This document shows, piece after piece, positions 18,355 through 31,770 of a stretch of 64,000 bases of DNA (the first letter of the stretch is position 1; each line of letters opens with the position of its first letter). This DNA comes from Microcebus murinus (taxonomy: Eukaryota > Chordata > Mammalia > Primates > Cheirogaleidae): contig NC_134136.1 of the NCBI RefSeq assembly GCF_040939455.1, positions 72,968,501-73,032,500 of the forward strand. Direction: 5' to 3'. A model generated the notes under the pieces. That model was not told the origin of the DNA, did not search any database, and worked only from the letters and a program-made list of their open reading frames with translations. A program made the translations under genes and the position numbers.

Positions 18355-18700
18355 TCTGCCAGACAGGATGGACTAGGTTATGTTGCAGTAACTGACAACT
18401 CCAAAACTCAGTAGCTTAAACCAACAAAGGTTTATTTCTCCTTCAATCTGTATGTCCAGTACATTTTGGCAGAGGTGAGGGTGGTGCCTTTGCTCCTATA
18501 GTTACTCAGAGACCCAGGCTGACAGAGGCTCCACTGTCTTATATTATAATTCCTACATAAAAATATGAGACTTCAGGTGTTTCCACAGCAAAGGAAAAGA
18601 GCATGGAGAATGACACTGCAACTCTGAAATGCTTTCACATAGAAGTGAAACAGATCACTTCTGCTTACTTTTTATTAGTAAAAGAAAGTTTCATGGCCAT
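18355..18700. repeat. Unidentified old interspersed repeat
   Basis: 'ctcagtagcttaaaccaacaaaggtttatttctc' and 'gagacccaggctgacagaggctcca' are phrases I associate with an old mammalian interspersed repeat, but I cannot name the family with confidence. Confidence 0.4.
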
Positions 18701-18704
18701 GCCT

Positions 18705-18880
18705 GAATTCAAAGAGGCATTGAAGAGACTAGAACCAGAAATCTTGGTGAGGCCACAAAATGCCAAGTCTTGTGCTAGGTATCAGGGACAGAAATGAGAA
18801 AGACTTCATCCCTAATCTTAAGGCGCTTGTAAGCCAGGGGAAAAGATAGGCAAGCAGTATAAAGTAATATGAATGATAAT
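18705..18880 (-). repeat. L2-like fragment
   Basis: 'aatgccaagtcttgtgctaggtatcagggacag' followed by 'cctaatcttaaggcgcttg' resembles the complement of an L2 segment. Confidence 0.45.
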
Positions 18881-18929
18881 ACAGATAACTATTTTCCCTG
18901 AGCTTCAGACCAGCATATATAAGTAGGTG

Positions 18930-19205
18930 TATTGAGAAGCCAAGAGAACAGAGGATAAGAGTACAGACTGCAAAGTGTGTGGATATGAATCCTGTCTCTT
19001 TTATGTGTGTGACCTTGGGCAAGTTACTTAGTTTCTATGTGCCTCAGAGTTTTAATTTGTAAAATGGGGACAAAAATGAGTAATATTCTTGTTATAAAAT
19101 ATTGGATTATCCTCAGTTGAGAACTTGTGTGTACTAAATAAGATATGTTAAGAGGAGAGCTTGGCACACAGTGAGTACTCAGTAAATCCTAGCAGTTTAT
19201 GTTGC
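18930..19205 (+). repeat. MIR SINE
   Basis: 'gtgtgtgaccttgggcaagttacttagttt', 'gtgcctcagagttttaatttgtaaaatgggga' and a tail 'gcttggcacacagtgagtactcagtaaat' are diagnostic MIR sequence. Confidence 0.85.
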
Positions 19206-20075
19206 TTCTCCACTTGGATTACCTGTGGGTCTCTCAAATTCAATAGCAGTACTAATAACATATAATTATATATAATATACAATAGTATATTTAATATATG
19301 ATATAAAATATTATACACAATATTATTTTATATGCAGTTGTATATAATAATATTATCCAAACTGTTTTTTCTCTAGTTACTTAATAAATAGGGTTATATA
19401 TTATCGACCCCTTACAAAGCTTTATCATATCACTGTTTGAACTTCTTTAAAGACAAAGTCCAAATTCAAAGCTCTTAAAATTTTGCCCCTGCCTAGCACC
19501 ATATTTCATCTTCTGCCCCCCACTCCATACCTATATTTCTATCATATTTAAGTAATGAAGTTTTTATGTATATGGTATGTATAATAAATTATTATTTGTA
19601 TCAGTCCAACCGCTTTTCACTGAGAACTCCTCTCATTATCCAAGGGTTTGTGACTTGAGAATTGCATTTCTGCTGCATAATCCTGATCCCTTGTTACAGC
19701 ATATAGGATTAAAGGTAGACATTAAACCAAGCTGGACTAATCAGATTCTCCTTTCCTAGGAAGTACTCTGTGTGTGAGCCTGGAACACTAACATGTAAAT
19801 TCAAGTGGCTGTCTTTTGAAGTCTAGGTATTTGATTGAGAGAGAAAAAGAGACAGAGACACAGATATAGAAAAAGATACTAAAGACAACTTTTCAGGAAT
19901 AAAGATGAGAAGCAGAAAACAACAAACCTGAAGGCATTCCAATTCCTAGTTTCAGTTCCTTGTTCTTGGAATTCTTGAGATACATTTTGAAATCTTTTAG
20001 TAAATTATCTTTGTTTGCATGAGCAAAATCAAGAGTTATGAAGATTACCTCTTCATAAAAGTCTTTCATAATTTT
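19206..20075. other. AT-rich DNA with a TA-rich tract
   Basis: 19250-19370 is a (TA)-rich low-complexity stretch. 19430-19530 may be an L2 trace ('agctcttaaaattttgcccctgcctagcacc'). Nothing else recognised. Confidence 0.45.
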
Positions 20076-20079
20076 ACCA

Positions 20080-20275
20080 GGCGGGCTGAGGCACTTTTAA
20101 AATTATTACATTCTGTATATATTTCCATTAAAGCAGCATCTCACTGTAATGTTGGTGTTTTATGTTCATCTGTTTATCTTCCCTTCTGGGCTGTTAGAAT
20201 CTTGAGAACAAAAGTCATGTCTTTTCATATCTGCCTCACATAGTGTCTTCCATACAGAGGGCACAGGGCATCCTA
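20080..20275 (+). repeat. L2 3'-end fragment
   Basis: 'gggctgttagaatcttgagaacaaaagtcatgtc' followed by 'ctcacatagtgtcttccatacag' is the degenerate L2 3' pattern. Confidence 0.45.
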
Positions 20276-20279
20276 GAGG

Positions 20280-21715
20280 TGTTTATGACTACAACTAGAA
20301 AAGTTAGCAAGTCTTTCACAGTGGAGGCTATCTGAACCTGGTTCTAATACATGAGGAAGAGTTTGCCAGAGAGGGGAAAAGTTCTTATCCTATTTAAGGA
20401 AAGAACTGGTTTGGTTTACTCCTTTGGAGTTTCTCCTTGGTTACTTACTTTAATAGGATCAGCAAGTCCCTTAATATCTGACTTCTGTGGATTTTTAAGT
20501 AAGGGAAAGGGGAAGACACACATGTTATAATACAGCATTCCTTTTTCTCATGGTTTCTCCAATTGTGCCACAGTTGTAAGGAATATGTGAAGGAGAGGGG
20601 GCTTCACTCAGATATGTGCAGACCTTTCAAAAAATTTACAAAAAAAAGATAATGTGAAGCTTATGAGAATATCCTCACTAACCAGGTGCACACAATCTTG
20701 GCACTTTTAGCACTTATTGTCAACTCCCGAGAGAGAGCAAATGCTCTCTAAATATCCTATGAACCATAATCTAGCCAATCAAAGGATCTCTTCCAATTCC
20801 TCTTGATACTTTTCTTTGTGAACACATTTGATCTATCCTGTGGCCTCACTCATTCAGAAGGTAATTCAGACCAACTAATCCAGGAGGCTGCAGCTCCATT
20901 TTCAATAAACTGCCATATCTAGCTGTTGCATCCCTGAATAAACATCTGAGTTTAAACAACTTTATTAAACATACCATTACATTTCAGATTATGTCATTTG
21001 GATTTCTCTGCATGTTTTATGAAAACAAGGAACAAAAGTTCAGATATTATCTCAAATAGAAAAGGTCACAGTTTCATAGGAAATATTTCAGCTATATTGG
21101 CACTGATACATAGTTTTGTGTTATTATGTTCATAAAAATATTATGTTTATAAGAATAAAAATGCCACCTGGTTTACAAATTCTCAGGCCAGGTGGGTTAA
21201 TTTCAGAAAAGAAGAAAAATTACTAACTACTAAAGGATTTATGCATGGAAGTATTTTATAGTTTTTAGTCAAGAGATTAAATAACTAAGGTCTAGGCATT
21301 ATGTTGATAATGTCAAAGGCTAATTCTTCATGACATTGTTTGGTTCTGCTAGGTCTTCTTCCATGCACTTATGCTTGAAAAGTATCAAATCACCTCACCG
21401 GTTGGATTTTGTTAAAATTAACCTTTAGAATTTTATATTCTTGAAATTGGAAATTAGACAAAACTGATAGACTGCTCTCACTGAGTCATAGTTGTTGGGC
21501 TTCACACATGTTCTCTGAATTCCAAGCAACTCAGCAGGGAAGGCAGATACATAAAGAGATAATTACAATACAGTGTTGAGAGTTCACAGTATATCTTGAA
21601 AGTCCAAAGTAGAAGCTCCTAATCATGACTTGAGAGGCTTGGATTAATATGCTAATTACAGCAAGTAATTAACCTAATAACTTGGAGCTACCACCTTGAA
21701 GAAGTCTAGTATTTA
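20280..21715. other. Unique DNA
   Basis: About 1.4 kb with no recognised gene or repeat family; short open frames only. Confidence 0.4.
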
Positions 21716-21719
21716 TTTC

Positions 21720-22140
21720 ACATTCAACAAACTATTCTTAAGAAACTCTATATGCCAGGCAATATGCCAAGTGATGAAAATTGAGTGATAAATCAGATAT
21801 AGTCCTTGGCCACAGGAACTTCTGATCTGAAGTGAGGAGACAAACATATGAACAACAGACAGAATAAAAAAGTACTATATTATAAATAAATGCTGAGTGT
21901 TGAAAGAATGTAGAAGAAAACGCCATGAATCCTATTCAAGAAATGCTGGCAAAAGTTTCATGAAGAAAGTAGCACTTAACCTGAACCTAAAAAATTATAG
22001 GATTTTTGATAGGCAGAGAGAGGATAACATGTACTTCAGGAAGACGAGAAGCACATACAGACTTATAGAGACATTTAAGTCCCTAGAATATTGGGGAGAA
22101 AACAATTACCTGTTCCAGTCTTTTCCCTGAAATGCAAGGA
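21720..22140 (-). repeat. L2-like fragment
   Basis: 'atatgccaggcaatatgccaagtgatg', 'ccttggccacaggaact' and 'aagaaagtagcacttaacctgaaccta' follow the complement of the L2 3' half. Limits approximate. Confidence 0.5.
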
Positions 22141-22257
22141 ACATGTGAGAAGCCCAATGACTATAACTCAGCGATGGTTGTTGAATGAATAAGCTTGGAG
22201 CATGAATTATCAGGTGAATGTAAACATAAGATAAATATTAAGAAATAGGGATATAAA

Positions 22258-25008
22258 AAAAATGGCAGAGCAAGATGGTGGAATAAGACTCCCCAGCAAT
22301 CATGCCCTTAGAGAATATCAGTTTGAAAAACTATCCATGCACAAAAATACCTTTACAACAGGTAAGGAAACCTAATGAAAGATCATCATACCTGATTATA
22401 GCATAATAATAAAAAAGATTCATTGAAGAGGGTAGAAAGGACAGTTTTGTGTTACCTGTGTCACCCCTCACTTCCTGGACACCTAAAATTTAACAAATTT
22501 GAGTCATGAAGAAATAGAGTATCTGAACAGACAAATAACAAGTAATGAGATTGAATCATTAATAAAAAGTCTCCCATCAAAGAAAATCCCAAGATCTTAT
22601 GGATTCGCTGCTGAATTCTACCAAACATTTAATGAAGAGCTAATATCAGTACTCTGCAAACTATTCAAAAAATTGAAGAAGAGGGAATTCTTTCAAACTA
22701 ATACTAAGAAACCAGAATCACTCTGATAACAAAATGAGACAGGAACACAACAAAAAAGAAATCTTTTGGTCAATAACACTGATGAGCATAGAAGCAAAAA
22801 TCTTCAACAAAATATTAGTAAATCAAATTCAACATGACATTAAAAAGATCATTCACATAAGTGGATTCATCCTGGGGATGCAAGGATTAAATAACATAAG
22901 CAAATCAATAAATATGATATATCACATCAACAGAATCAAGGACAAAATCCATATGATCATGGTAATAGATGCAGAAAAAATGTTTGATAAAATTCAATAT
23001 CCTTCATGATAAAAATTCACAACAACTTTGATATAGAAGGAATGTGCCTCAACAGAGTGAAGGTCATATATGATAAACCCACAACAAACACCACACTGAA
23101 TGGGAGAAAGTGGAAAGTTTTTTGTCTAAGATTTGGAACAATACAAAGATGCAATTTTTATAAGTTTTATTCAACATAATACTGGAAGTCTTACCCAAAT
23201 AAAGGGAATCCAAATTGGATAAGAGGAAGTCAAATTGTCCCTATCTGTAGATGACATGGTATTATATATTAAAAAGAAACCTACAGACTCCCTAAAAAAA
23301 CTGTTAGAACTAATAAATAACTTCAAGAAAGTTACAGGATACAAAACCAACATAAAATTCTGTAGCATTTCTATACACCAATAGTGAACTTTCTGAAAAC
23401 AAAATCAAGAAAGCAATCTTATTTATAATAGCAACAAAAAATAAAGTACCTAGAAATAAATTTACCAAAGATGTGAAAGAACTCTACAAAGAAAACTACA
23501 AATATTGTTGAAAGTAATTGAAGATAACAGAAATAAATGGAAGGATATCTTGTGTTCACAGATTAGAAGCATCAATAATTTTAAAGTATCCATACTACCT
23601 AAAGTGATTTACAGATTCAATGTCATCTCCACTAAAATACCAAGGCTAAAGTAACTAAAACAACATGGTACTGGCACAAGAACAGAGACATAGATCAATG
23701 GACCAGTGCTCGGAACCTAGATATAAAACCATCTTCCTATAGCCATCTAATCTTGAAAAAGTAGATAAAAACATACACTGGGGAAAAAAATCCTTATTTA
23801 ATAGATGGTGCTGGGAAAATTGGATAGCCACATATAAAAGACTGAAACAGGACCCACACCTTTCACCTCTCACACCAATCAACACAAAGTGTATAACAGA
23901 CTTAAACCTAAGGACTGAAAGAAACTATATGAATTCTAAAAGAAAATATTGGAAAAATTCCTATAGACATTGGCCTAAGCAAATAATTTATGAAGAAGAC
24001 TTCAAAGGCAATCACAGCAACAACAAAAATAAATAAATGGGACCTGTTTAAATTAAAAAGCTTCTGCACAGCCAAGGAAACTATCACAAGAACAAACAGA
24101 CAACCTACAGAATGGGAGAAAATTTTCACAAGCTACACATCTGATAAAGGGCTGATAACTAGAATCTATTTAGAACTCAGGAAAATTAGCAAGAAAAATC
24201 AAACAACCCTATCAAAAAGTGGGCAAAGGACATGAACAGAAACTTTTCAAAAGAAGATAGACTAATTGCCAAGAAACATGAAAAAATGCTCAACATCTCT
24301 AATCATCAGGGTAATGCAAATCAATACCACAATGAGATATCACTTATCTCTAGTGAAAATGGCCTTTGTCAAAAATTTCCAAAATAATAAGTGTTGGTGT
24401 GGATGCAGAGAGATAGGAACACTCATATACTGCTAGTGGGACTGCAAACTAGTACAACCTCTATCGAAAGTAATATGGAGATACCTCGAAGAGCTATAAG
24501 TAGAACTATCATTTTATCCAGTAATCCCATTACTGGGCATTTACTCAAAGGAAAAAAAGACATTCTATAAAAAAAGATATCTTCACTCAAATGTTTATAG
24601 CTGCACAGTTCACAATTACAAAGATGTGGAAACAGCCTAAGTTCCCATCAATACATGAGTGCATTAATAAAATGTAGTTTATGTATACCATGGAGTTCTA
24701 CTCAGCCACAAAAAACAATGGTGATATAGCACCTCTTGTATCACAAGAACAGAAAAACAAGTACCACATGTACTCACAATCAAATTAGTATTAACTGATC
24801 AACACTCAAGTGCACATATAGTGGTAACATTCATCAGGTGTTGGGCAGATGGGAGGGGGTAGGAGGGGATGGGTATACACACCTAATGGGTGTGGTGCAC
24901 ACCGTCTAGGGGATGGGCACACGTTAAGCTCTGACTCAGGTGGGGCAAAGGCAATATATATATAACCTGAACATTTGTACCCCCATAATATGCTGAAATA
25001 AAAAAATA
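22258..25008 (+). mobile_element. LINE-1 with 5' end joined to ORF2 (internal deletion)
   Basis: The 5' end at about 22258 reads 'atggcagagcaagatggtggaataag', an L1 5' UTR start. After about 220 bp the sequence passes directly to ORF2 RT-region sequence (from about 22485), so the rest of the 5' UTR, ORF1 and the ORF2 endonuclease region are missing. ORF2 remains run to about 24790. The 3' UTR has a G-rich tract at 24852-24872 and the lemur-type end 'tacccccataatatgctgaaataaa'. Stops and frameshifts are frequent. Confidence 0.85.
22485..24790 (+). pseudogene. LINE-1 ORF2 remnant (RT to C-terminus)
   Basis: Broken pieces with L1 ORF2 character at 22499-22726 (EIEYLNRQITSNEIE), 22734-23009 ([11 protein letters not shown]) and 23990-24235, then a C-terminal region that can be followed at the DNA level to about 24790. 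Frameshifts and stops separate the pieces. The catalytic ADD region near 23250 is damaged. Confidence 0.85.
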
Positions 25009-25340
25009 CCAATGACATTGTTCATAGAAATAGAAAAAGCAATCCTGAAATTCAAAGACAAACACAAAAAAACTCCAAATGTCCAAACAATCTTGTGCAA
25101 AAAAAACTAGAGGCATCACATTATTGGGCTTCAAAATACGCTACAAAGCTATAGAAACCAAAACTGTATGGTATTAGCATAAAAATAGACACATAGATCA
25201 ATAGAACCGAATAGAGAACATAGAAATAAGACCACGCACTTATAGCCAACTGATTTGCAACAAATGCACCAAAAGCACGCATTGGAAAAGGACAGTCAAT
25301 TCAATAAATGATGCTGGGGAAACTGGATATCCATATGCAG
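25009..25340 (+). repeat. Older L1M ORF2 fragment, left part
   Basis: Diverged L1 ORF2 ('ttcatagaaatagaaaaagcaatcctgaaattca', 'aggcatcacattattgggcttcaaaata'), more decayed than the neighbouring L1. It continues at 25591 after the insertion described next. Confidence 0.75.
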
Positions 25341-25353
25341 GAGAATGAAATTA
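25341..25353. repeat. TSD of the short L1 at 25354 (left)
   Basis: gagaatgaaatta, matching gagagtgaaatta at 25578-25590 with one mismatch. Confidence 0.75.
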
Positions 25354-25577
25354 TTATTTTTTATTTCAGCATATTATGGGGGTACAAATATTAAGGTTAC
25401 GTATATTGCCCATCCCCCCCTCCACCCTCCCGCCCGCCTGTCACCTGATAAATGTTATTCCTATATGTCCACTTAGGTGTGGATCCGTTAATACCAATTT
25501 GCTGGTGAGTACATGTGGTGCTTGTTTTTCCATTCTTGAGATACATCACTTAGTAGAATGAGTTCCAGCTGTATCGG
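25354..25577 (-). mobile_element. 5'-truncated LINE-1 3' end, 224 bp
   Basis: Minus-strand L1 3' end: A-tail complement at 25354-25366, then 'cagcatattatgggggtacaaatatt' and a variant 3' UTR, ending in the last ORF2 codons. It is inserted in the older L1M with a 13-bp TSD. Confidence 0.88.
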
Positions 25578-25590
25578 GAGAGTGAAATTA

Positions 25591-26935
25591 GATCCCTCTC
25601 TCTCACAATATACAAAAATCAACTCAAAAATGGATTAAAGACTTAAACATAAGATCAAACATTGTAAAATTGTTAGTTAAAAAAATTAAGAGAAATGCTT
25701 CAGATCATTAGTCTGGGCAAGAGTTTTTTAGATAAGAACTCAAAAGCACAGGCAACAGAAGCAAAAGTAGATACATAAGATTACATAAAACTAAAAAATC
25801 TTCTGCACAGCAAAGGAAACAATCAACAGAGTAAAGAGACAACCTAAAGGATGGTAGAAAATATTTGGAAACTATGCATCTGACACGGGGTTAATATTCA
25901 GAATATATAAGGAATTCAAACAACTCAATAGCAAAATAAATAAATAAATAAATAATCTGATCTAAAAAATGGGTAAAACACCTTGATAGATAATTCTCAA
26001 ATAATGACTTACAAATGGTCAATAGGTCTATGAAAAAATGGCAACATTACTAATCATCAGGGAATTTAAATCACAACCACAATGATATATCGTCAAACGT
26101 GTCTGAATGACTATTATCAAAAAGAAAAAATATTTCTGGTGTCAATGTAGAGAAATAGGAATCCTTATACACTGTGGGTGGAAATATAATTAGTACAGCC
26201 ATTATGGAAAACAGTAAAACTAAACATACAACTACCATATGATCTGGTAGTCCCACTACTGGGTATTTAACCAAAGAAAATGAAATCAATTTTGAAGAGA
26301 TATCTATACTCCTATGTTTATCGTGGTACTATTCACAATAATGGAGATATGGAATCAAGATAAGTGTCCATCAAGATATGAATGTATAAAGAAAATGTTG
26401 TATATATACACAATGTAATATTATTCAGCCATGCAAAATAATGAAATTCTGTCATTTGTGGCAGCATAGATGAACCTGGGGGACGTTATGTTAAGTGAAA
26501 TAAGCCAAGCACAGACAGACAAATACTGTGTGATCTTACTCATTCATGACATTTTAAAAAGCTGAAATCATAGAAGTACATACACTCCAGAGGCTGGAAA
26601 GTGTAGGGGGAAAGGATATGGAGAGAAATTTGTCAACAGGCACAAAATTAAAGGCAGATAGGAAAAGAAAGTTTTGGTGTTCTATTGCAAAGTTTTGGTG
26701 TTCTAACTACAAAATATTATTGTAGTTAATATTGTGTTGTATATTCCAAAATATCTAGCAAAGAGGATTTTGAATGTTCATACAACAAAGAAATGATAAG
26801 TGTTTGAGGTGACAGATAAGCTAATTATCCTGATTTGATTATTACATAATGTATACATTAACAAAATATCACATTGTACCCAATAAATATATACAATTAT
26901 TTTGTGTCAATTAAAAATAAAACTTAAAGAAAGTT
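25591..26935 (+). repeat. Older L1M ORF2 3' end and 3' UTR, right part
   Basis: Continues ORF2 ('agtctgggcaagagttttttagataag', 'gacaaatactgtgtgatcttactcat') into an L1M-type 3' UTR ending 'acaaaatatcacattgtacccaataaatatatacaatta'. Strongly decayed. Confidence 0.8.
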
Positions 26936-26999
26936 ATATTTTGCAAAGGGATTTGTCTTTCAGGAAGATGTATGAGAGGCAAGTGTGAGGTGGTACAAA

Positions 27000-27185
27000 A
27001 TCATGAGACTTTGCCAATCTTTAGGTGAGAGACCAACAGCTAGCCATTTAACCTCTCTGAACTTTCTTCTGCATTTGAAATATGAACTATCATCATTTCT
27101 ATGCTCGAAATGTTGGAGAATTAAATGAATGATAAAGGTGGTCTACCTGAAACAATGTATGAAATATAGTAGATCTCAGTGCATG
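27000..27185 (+). repeat. MIR SINE, degraded
   Basis: 'gccatttaacctctctgaactttcttctgca' and 'gttggagaattaaatgaatgataaa' match the central and 3' parts of MIR. Confidence 0.6.
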
Positions 27186-27189
27186 ATAC

Positions 27190-28045
27190 TACAATCTGAA
27201 TAACTCATAGTAGTTTGAATGTTAAAGAGATGGGGAGACCAGCTAGGATGTTATTACAGTAATTCAACTGAGAAATGCTTAGGTATGAACTGAAGCAGTG
27301 GGAATAAAAAGGAGTTTGACACCAGCAAGCAATATTGATCTTGGAAATCAACAACAGGAGAAGCAGGGGAACTTAGGAAGGGGTCTAAGATGCCTGAAAT
27401 CTCTCATGTGGATGGGTGACAATGATGCAAAAACTGAAACAGGGTGGGGGTAGGTACCTGTTTAAGTGTGCCATGTATGTCTTCACTTGGAGACAACATC
27501 TCAAATGTCTGTTAATGATATGATATTGTCAGAACTTATATATATTCCTCTGTCAAGCTCTGTGGTTAGAACATGGCATGACTATTAATATATACTTGGA
27601 AACTCCTGTTGGTGATTCCTCTTTGGCAATATATAGTCAGAAAGTTGTATAGGACAGATATACTTTATTTCCCGTGGTACATTTTCCCTTATGTCTGTCT
27701 TTACTTACCTCTTCTTGTCATCAGAAGGGTAAAGTCTTAAGTCTATATTTAAGTGTGGGTCAAGGTGGTCGTTTGGTCAGATTTCACTGTGAGATGAGGC
27801 CTGCCTTTTATCTAGACAAAAGGAGTCTCTGAAGTTCATATATTATGGTTTTTCACATGTTAGTCATAGGAATTGTTGACTATCTGTGACTATTATTCAT
27901 TGAGTGCTTTCTGTATATATAGATATATGCACATACATATATACAATTTAACCATTTAATCTTTACAATATCCCTTCAATATAGGTGCTAGTATAATCCT
28001 GGAATAACTGATCATGGGTATATAGAATTCCAGATGTGGAAGAGA
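27190..28045. other. Unique DNA
   Basis: No gene recognised. Part of 27890-28000 has a weak MIR/L2 look ('tattcattgagtgctttctgt'). Confidence 0.4.
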
Positions 28046-28049
28046 AAAA

Positions 28050-28475
28050 ACAAACAAGCATATAAGAGTGATATGAAGGGTTAAGAACAAGTTGGATTTG
28101 AGATGGATGCCCAGGGAATGCCTCACTGAGAAGATGACATTTCAGTAAAAGAAGTGATGGTGCAATCCATATGCTACTCAGGGAAGAGCTCTCTAAGGAG
28201 AAGAAATACCAATGCCAAGGTCTGAAGCAGGGGCTGCCTGGCATGCTTGAGGTACAGAAAGAAAATCATTGGGGCTGGGGTGGCACGTGAGAGAAAGGAA
28301 GAGAAGTAGAAAGTAAGGCCAGATAGGTAAAGGAGGGACACAGATTGTGTGTGACCTGGTAAATTTAAGGACTTGAGCTTTTTCTTTGAATGCAATGAAA
28401 GGGACTAGAAGATTTTGTAAAGAGTTACATGACCTAATTTACATTTTAACAGGCTCGTTCTAGCTGCTATATTAA
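28050..28475 (-). repeat. L2 LINE fragment
   Basis: Complement of L2: 'agggaatgcctcactgagaagatgacattt', 'caatgccaaggtctgaagcagg', 'gcttgaggtacagaaag', 'tgacctggtaaatttaaggacttgagc', 'gttacatgacctaatttacatttt' in order. Confidence 0.7.
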
Positions 28476-28479
28476 AAAT

Positions 28480-30196
28480 ACAATGGGATGAGGAGGGTAA
28501 GGAGAGAAGCACAGGGACCAAGGTCCCAAAGGTGGTGAAAGCCGATACCTATTTTTATACCAGTTATCAAATTATTGCCTCAGCTCCAAAGTCAGTGTGA
28601 TTTCTGATTCATGACTGGATCCCAAGCCGATATAACTAGGTTAGTTAAACTACATTCATTTGTTGAGGAAATACTAGTCCCTTTCCTCCTACCTTCTTTC
28701 ACTCTTATATTCTGGGAAAACTATGGGAGTAATTGGTATTTAGTCTAAGATTCAAGATCGTGGGCCCCATTATTTCTCAGTCACTTTCTATCTGGAGATA
28801 TAACAGAGGTATAGCCATTGCTTAAAGTGCTCTCCACTGAAAACAAAATTAATTCATGTTAATACACATTTAGATTAAGACATAATAGAGAAAATAATAC
28901 GGTGATAATGAAAACTGGCTATAGAAAAATCAACTAAAATATTCATAAATGCTAATTCTAGCTAACACTACATAGATTTCTCTGTCGCTCTTTTGAAAAA
29001 CTTTTTTTTCAGACCTAAGATTGTTAATAGATAAGAAAATGAACACTCATAATAATAACTAAGAGTAATTATGTACTTTACAAACACATAATTGAGAAAA
29101 TAATAACAAAAGCAATAGAGAAAAACTGTTGGTTTTGCTTTTGGGGGAAAATTCAAATGATGCTTCACCCAGAAATACTTAACAAAATCAACACTTAATG
29201 AGCTGCAACATGCAGTGCCCCTCTTAATTTCCAGCAGGTATTATAAGCTCATAAAATCATATTATTTTAAGCAAGGAAAAATCTCATAACTATTACAGAG
29301 AGGGAAACTCTGCACTATTTTACCATAATAAGTTTTTTCCCCTTCCTAACATTCTGAATGCTTATAATTTTAGTCACCAAGACCTTATATAAAGTATTAC
29401 CAGCAGGAAGCTGAAAATCCTTATTATCATTGCTATTTATAGGGCACAGATTCACCTATTATCTGTGTCTCTGGCCTCCTTAATTTTAAAGCCAATATCA
29501 CAAATGCAGAGAAAACACCCTGTTTAACAGGAGCTAATAATTGACCTTTGATTGAGTGGAAAGCACAACTGAGTTAATTTACATCAAAATTGCTATTTTA
29601 AAGTGAAGAAGAAATTGACATACAATATAAAGGAAATTAATAATGTAACTTAGAAATATAGTTAGAATTGGTGAGCAGAAATGTTTACAGATTTAATTTT
29701 TTTTAAAGATTCCATCTGCAATAGGTATGGCTGATTTTAAGTGTCTTTGGGGTTCTTACTGAAAGCTTAATGAGGAGAGGAAACAGCCTATCAATCTTTG
29801 TGCCCTCAGTACCTAAGTCAAATTCCTGGCATGTAGGGGAGGCTTCACAGATCTGAAATTAAATATGCTGTATCATTTTATAAATTTGTTATATAATAAA
29901 TGTGTCAACCAGAATGAGGAGAGGATTTAAAATATCTTTCTTTACATTCATTTTATGGTTAAGGATGGAGAGTGTAACAGTGTTTCCTAGACCTCAGTCA
30001 GTCATTCCTAGGACACCTACAGGCTACTCGCCATATAGCTTATAACATCCATATTATTGTTTACTTAACACTATTCTCTAAATTAACCCACATTTTCCTA
30101 CTTAAGTTTTGCTTCATCTTAAGCCATATTATCCATGAAATCAGAGGTGTTCCATGCTAATTATATTTTGTCACCCATGAAAATAAATGTATAAAA
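28480..30196. other. Unique AT-rich DNA
   Basis: About 1.7 kb without a recognised gene or clear repeat. Confidence 0.4.
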
Positions 30197-31770
30197 GGTC
30201 CTACCAATCCATGAACAGGGAATATTTTTCCATTTATTTGTGTCTTCTTCCATTTCTTTTATCAGTGTTTTATAGTTTTCAGTATACAGATCTTTCACGT
30301 CCTTGGTTAATTTTACACTGAACTATTTTTTGTTGCTATCATAAATGAGATTGTTTTCTTAATTTTCTTTTCAGATAGTTATCAGTGTATAATGTATGTT
30401 AATTTTGTATTCTGCAACTTTACTGAAATTGTTTATCAGTTGGAACAATTTTTTGGTAGAGTCTTTAAGGTTTTCTATATATAAGATTTTATTTTCATCA
30501 AATAGAGATAATTTTATTTCTTCCCTTCCTGATAGGATCCCTTTTTTTTCTCTTATCTAATTGATCTGTCTAGGATTTCTAGTACTGTGTTAAAAGGAAG
30601 TCGTGAGAGTTGGCATTCTTGTCTTTAATCTTAAAGGAAAAGCTTTCAACTTTTCACTGTGTTCATGGATTGGAAGAATTAATGTCAAATGTCTATACTA
30701 CCCAAAGCAATCTATAGATTCAGTGTAATCCCTACCAAAATCCCAATGGAATTTTTCACAGAAATAGAAAAACAATACTTAAACTCATATGGAACCACAA
30801 AAGAACCCAATTGCCCAAACAATCTCATCCAAAAAAGAAAAAAGTTGGAGGCATCATAATTGCTGATTCTAAAATATATTAAAGCAATTGTATCAAAACA
30901 GTATGGTACTTGCATAGGAACAGACACATCAACCAATGGAATGGGATAGAAAGCTCAGAAATAGACCCACACATTTACAGTCAATTGATTATTGACAAAG
31001 GTGCCAAAACACCAATTTCCAAGATGGGGAAAGAATAGTCTCTTAAATAAATAATGGTCAGAAAACTGGTTTTCTACATGTGGAAGAATAAAAGTGGATT
31101 CTTATCTCAGACCATATACAAAAATTAACTCAAAATTAATATCTGGGGCATACATATTTTTCATAAGGCTGTTCTACTTTGCAATAGAATCCCCAGAGTG
31201 GAAATTATTGCTAGTACATTTTCAGAAGCAGTGTGTAATTTACTTTATTGAGTTTCAGAGAGCATTGAGCAAAATAAAAAAAACACTGAAAACAAAAAAA
31301 ATTAACTAAAAATAGATGAAAGACTTAAACATAAGACTTGGGACTGCAAAACTCCTGAAGAAAGCATAAGAGAAAACCTCCAAAGCAATGGTATAGGCAA
31401 TAATTTTTTAGATATGACTCTGAAAACACAGGCAACAAAAGCAAAAATTGAGAAATGGAATTTCATCAAACTAAAAAGCTTCTACACAGCAAAGGAAACA
31501 ATTAACAAAGTGAAGAGACAATCCACAGAATGACAGAAAATATTTGCAAACCACACATCAGATAAGTGGTTAATATGGAAAATATATAAGGAATGCAAGC
31601 AGCTAAATGGCAAGAAAACAAATACCTTGACTTCAAAATGGGCAAAGAACTTGAAGAGACATTTCTCAAAAGAAAACATAAAAATTGACATACAAATAGA
31701 CAATAGATACATGAAAAATGCTCAGTATTGTTAATCATTAAGAAAGTAAAATTAAAACCATGGTGAGATA
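30197..31770. mobile_element. Old LINE-1 with 5' inversion (twin-primed)
   Basis: 30204-30655 is L1 ORF2 RT-region sequence on the minus strand; 30656-31770 is the following ORF2 segment on the plus strand. gttcatggattgg (30661-30673) is exactly the complement of 30204-30216, so the inverted and direct parts share the same L1 position at their ends. That is the expected product of twin priming during target-primed reverse transcription. The plus part stops at 31770, where a Tigger element begins after a TA. Confidence 0.8.
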
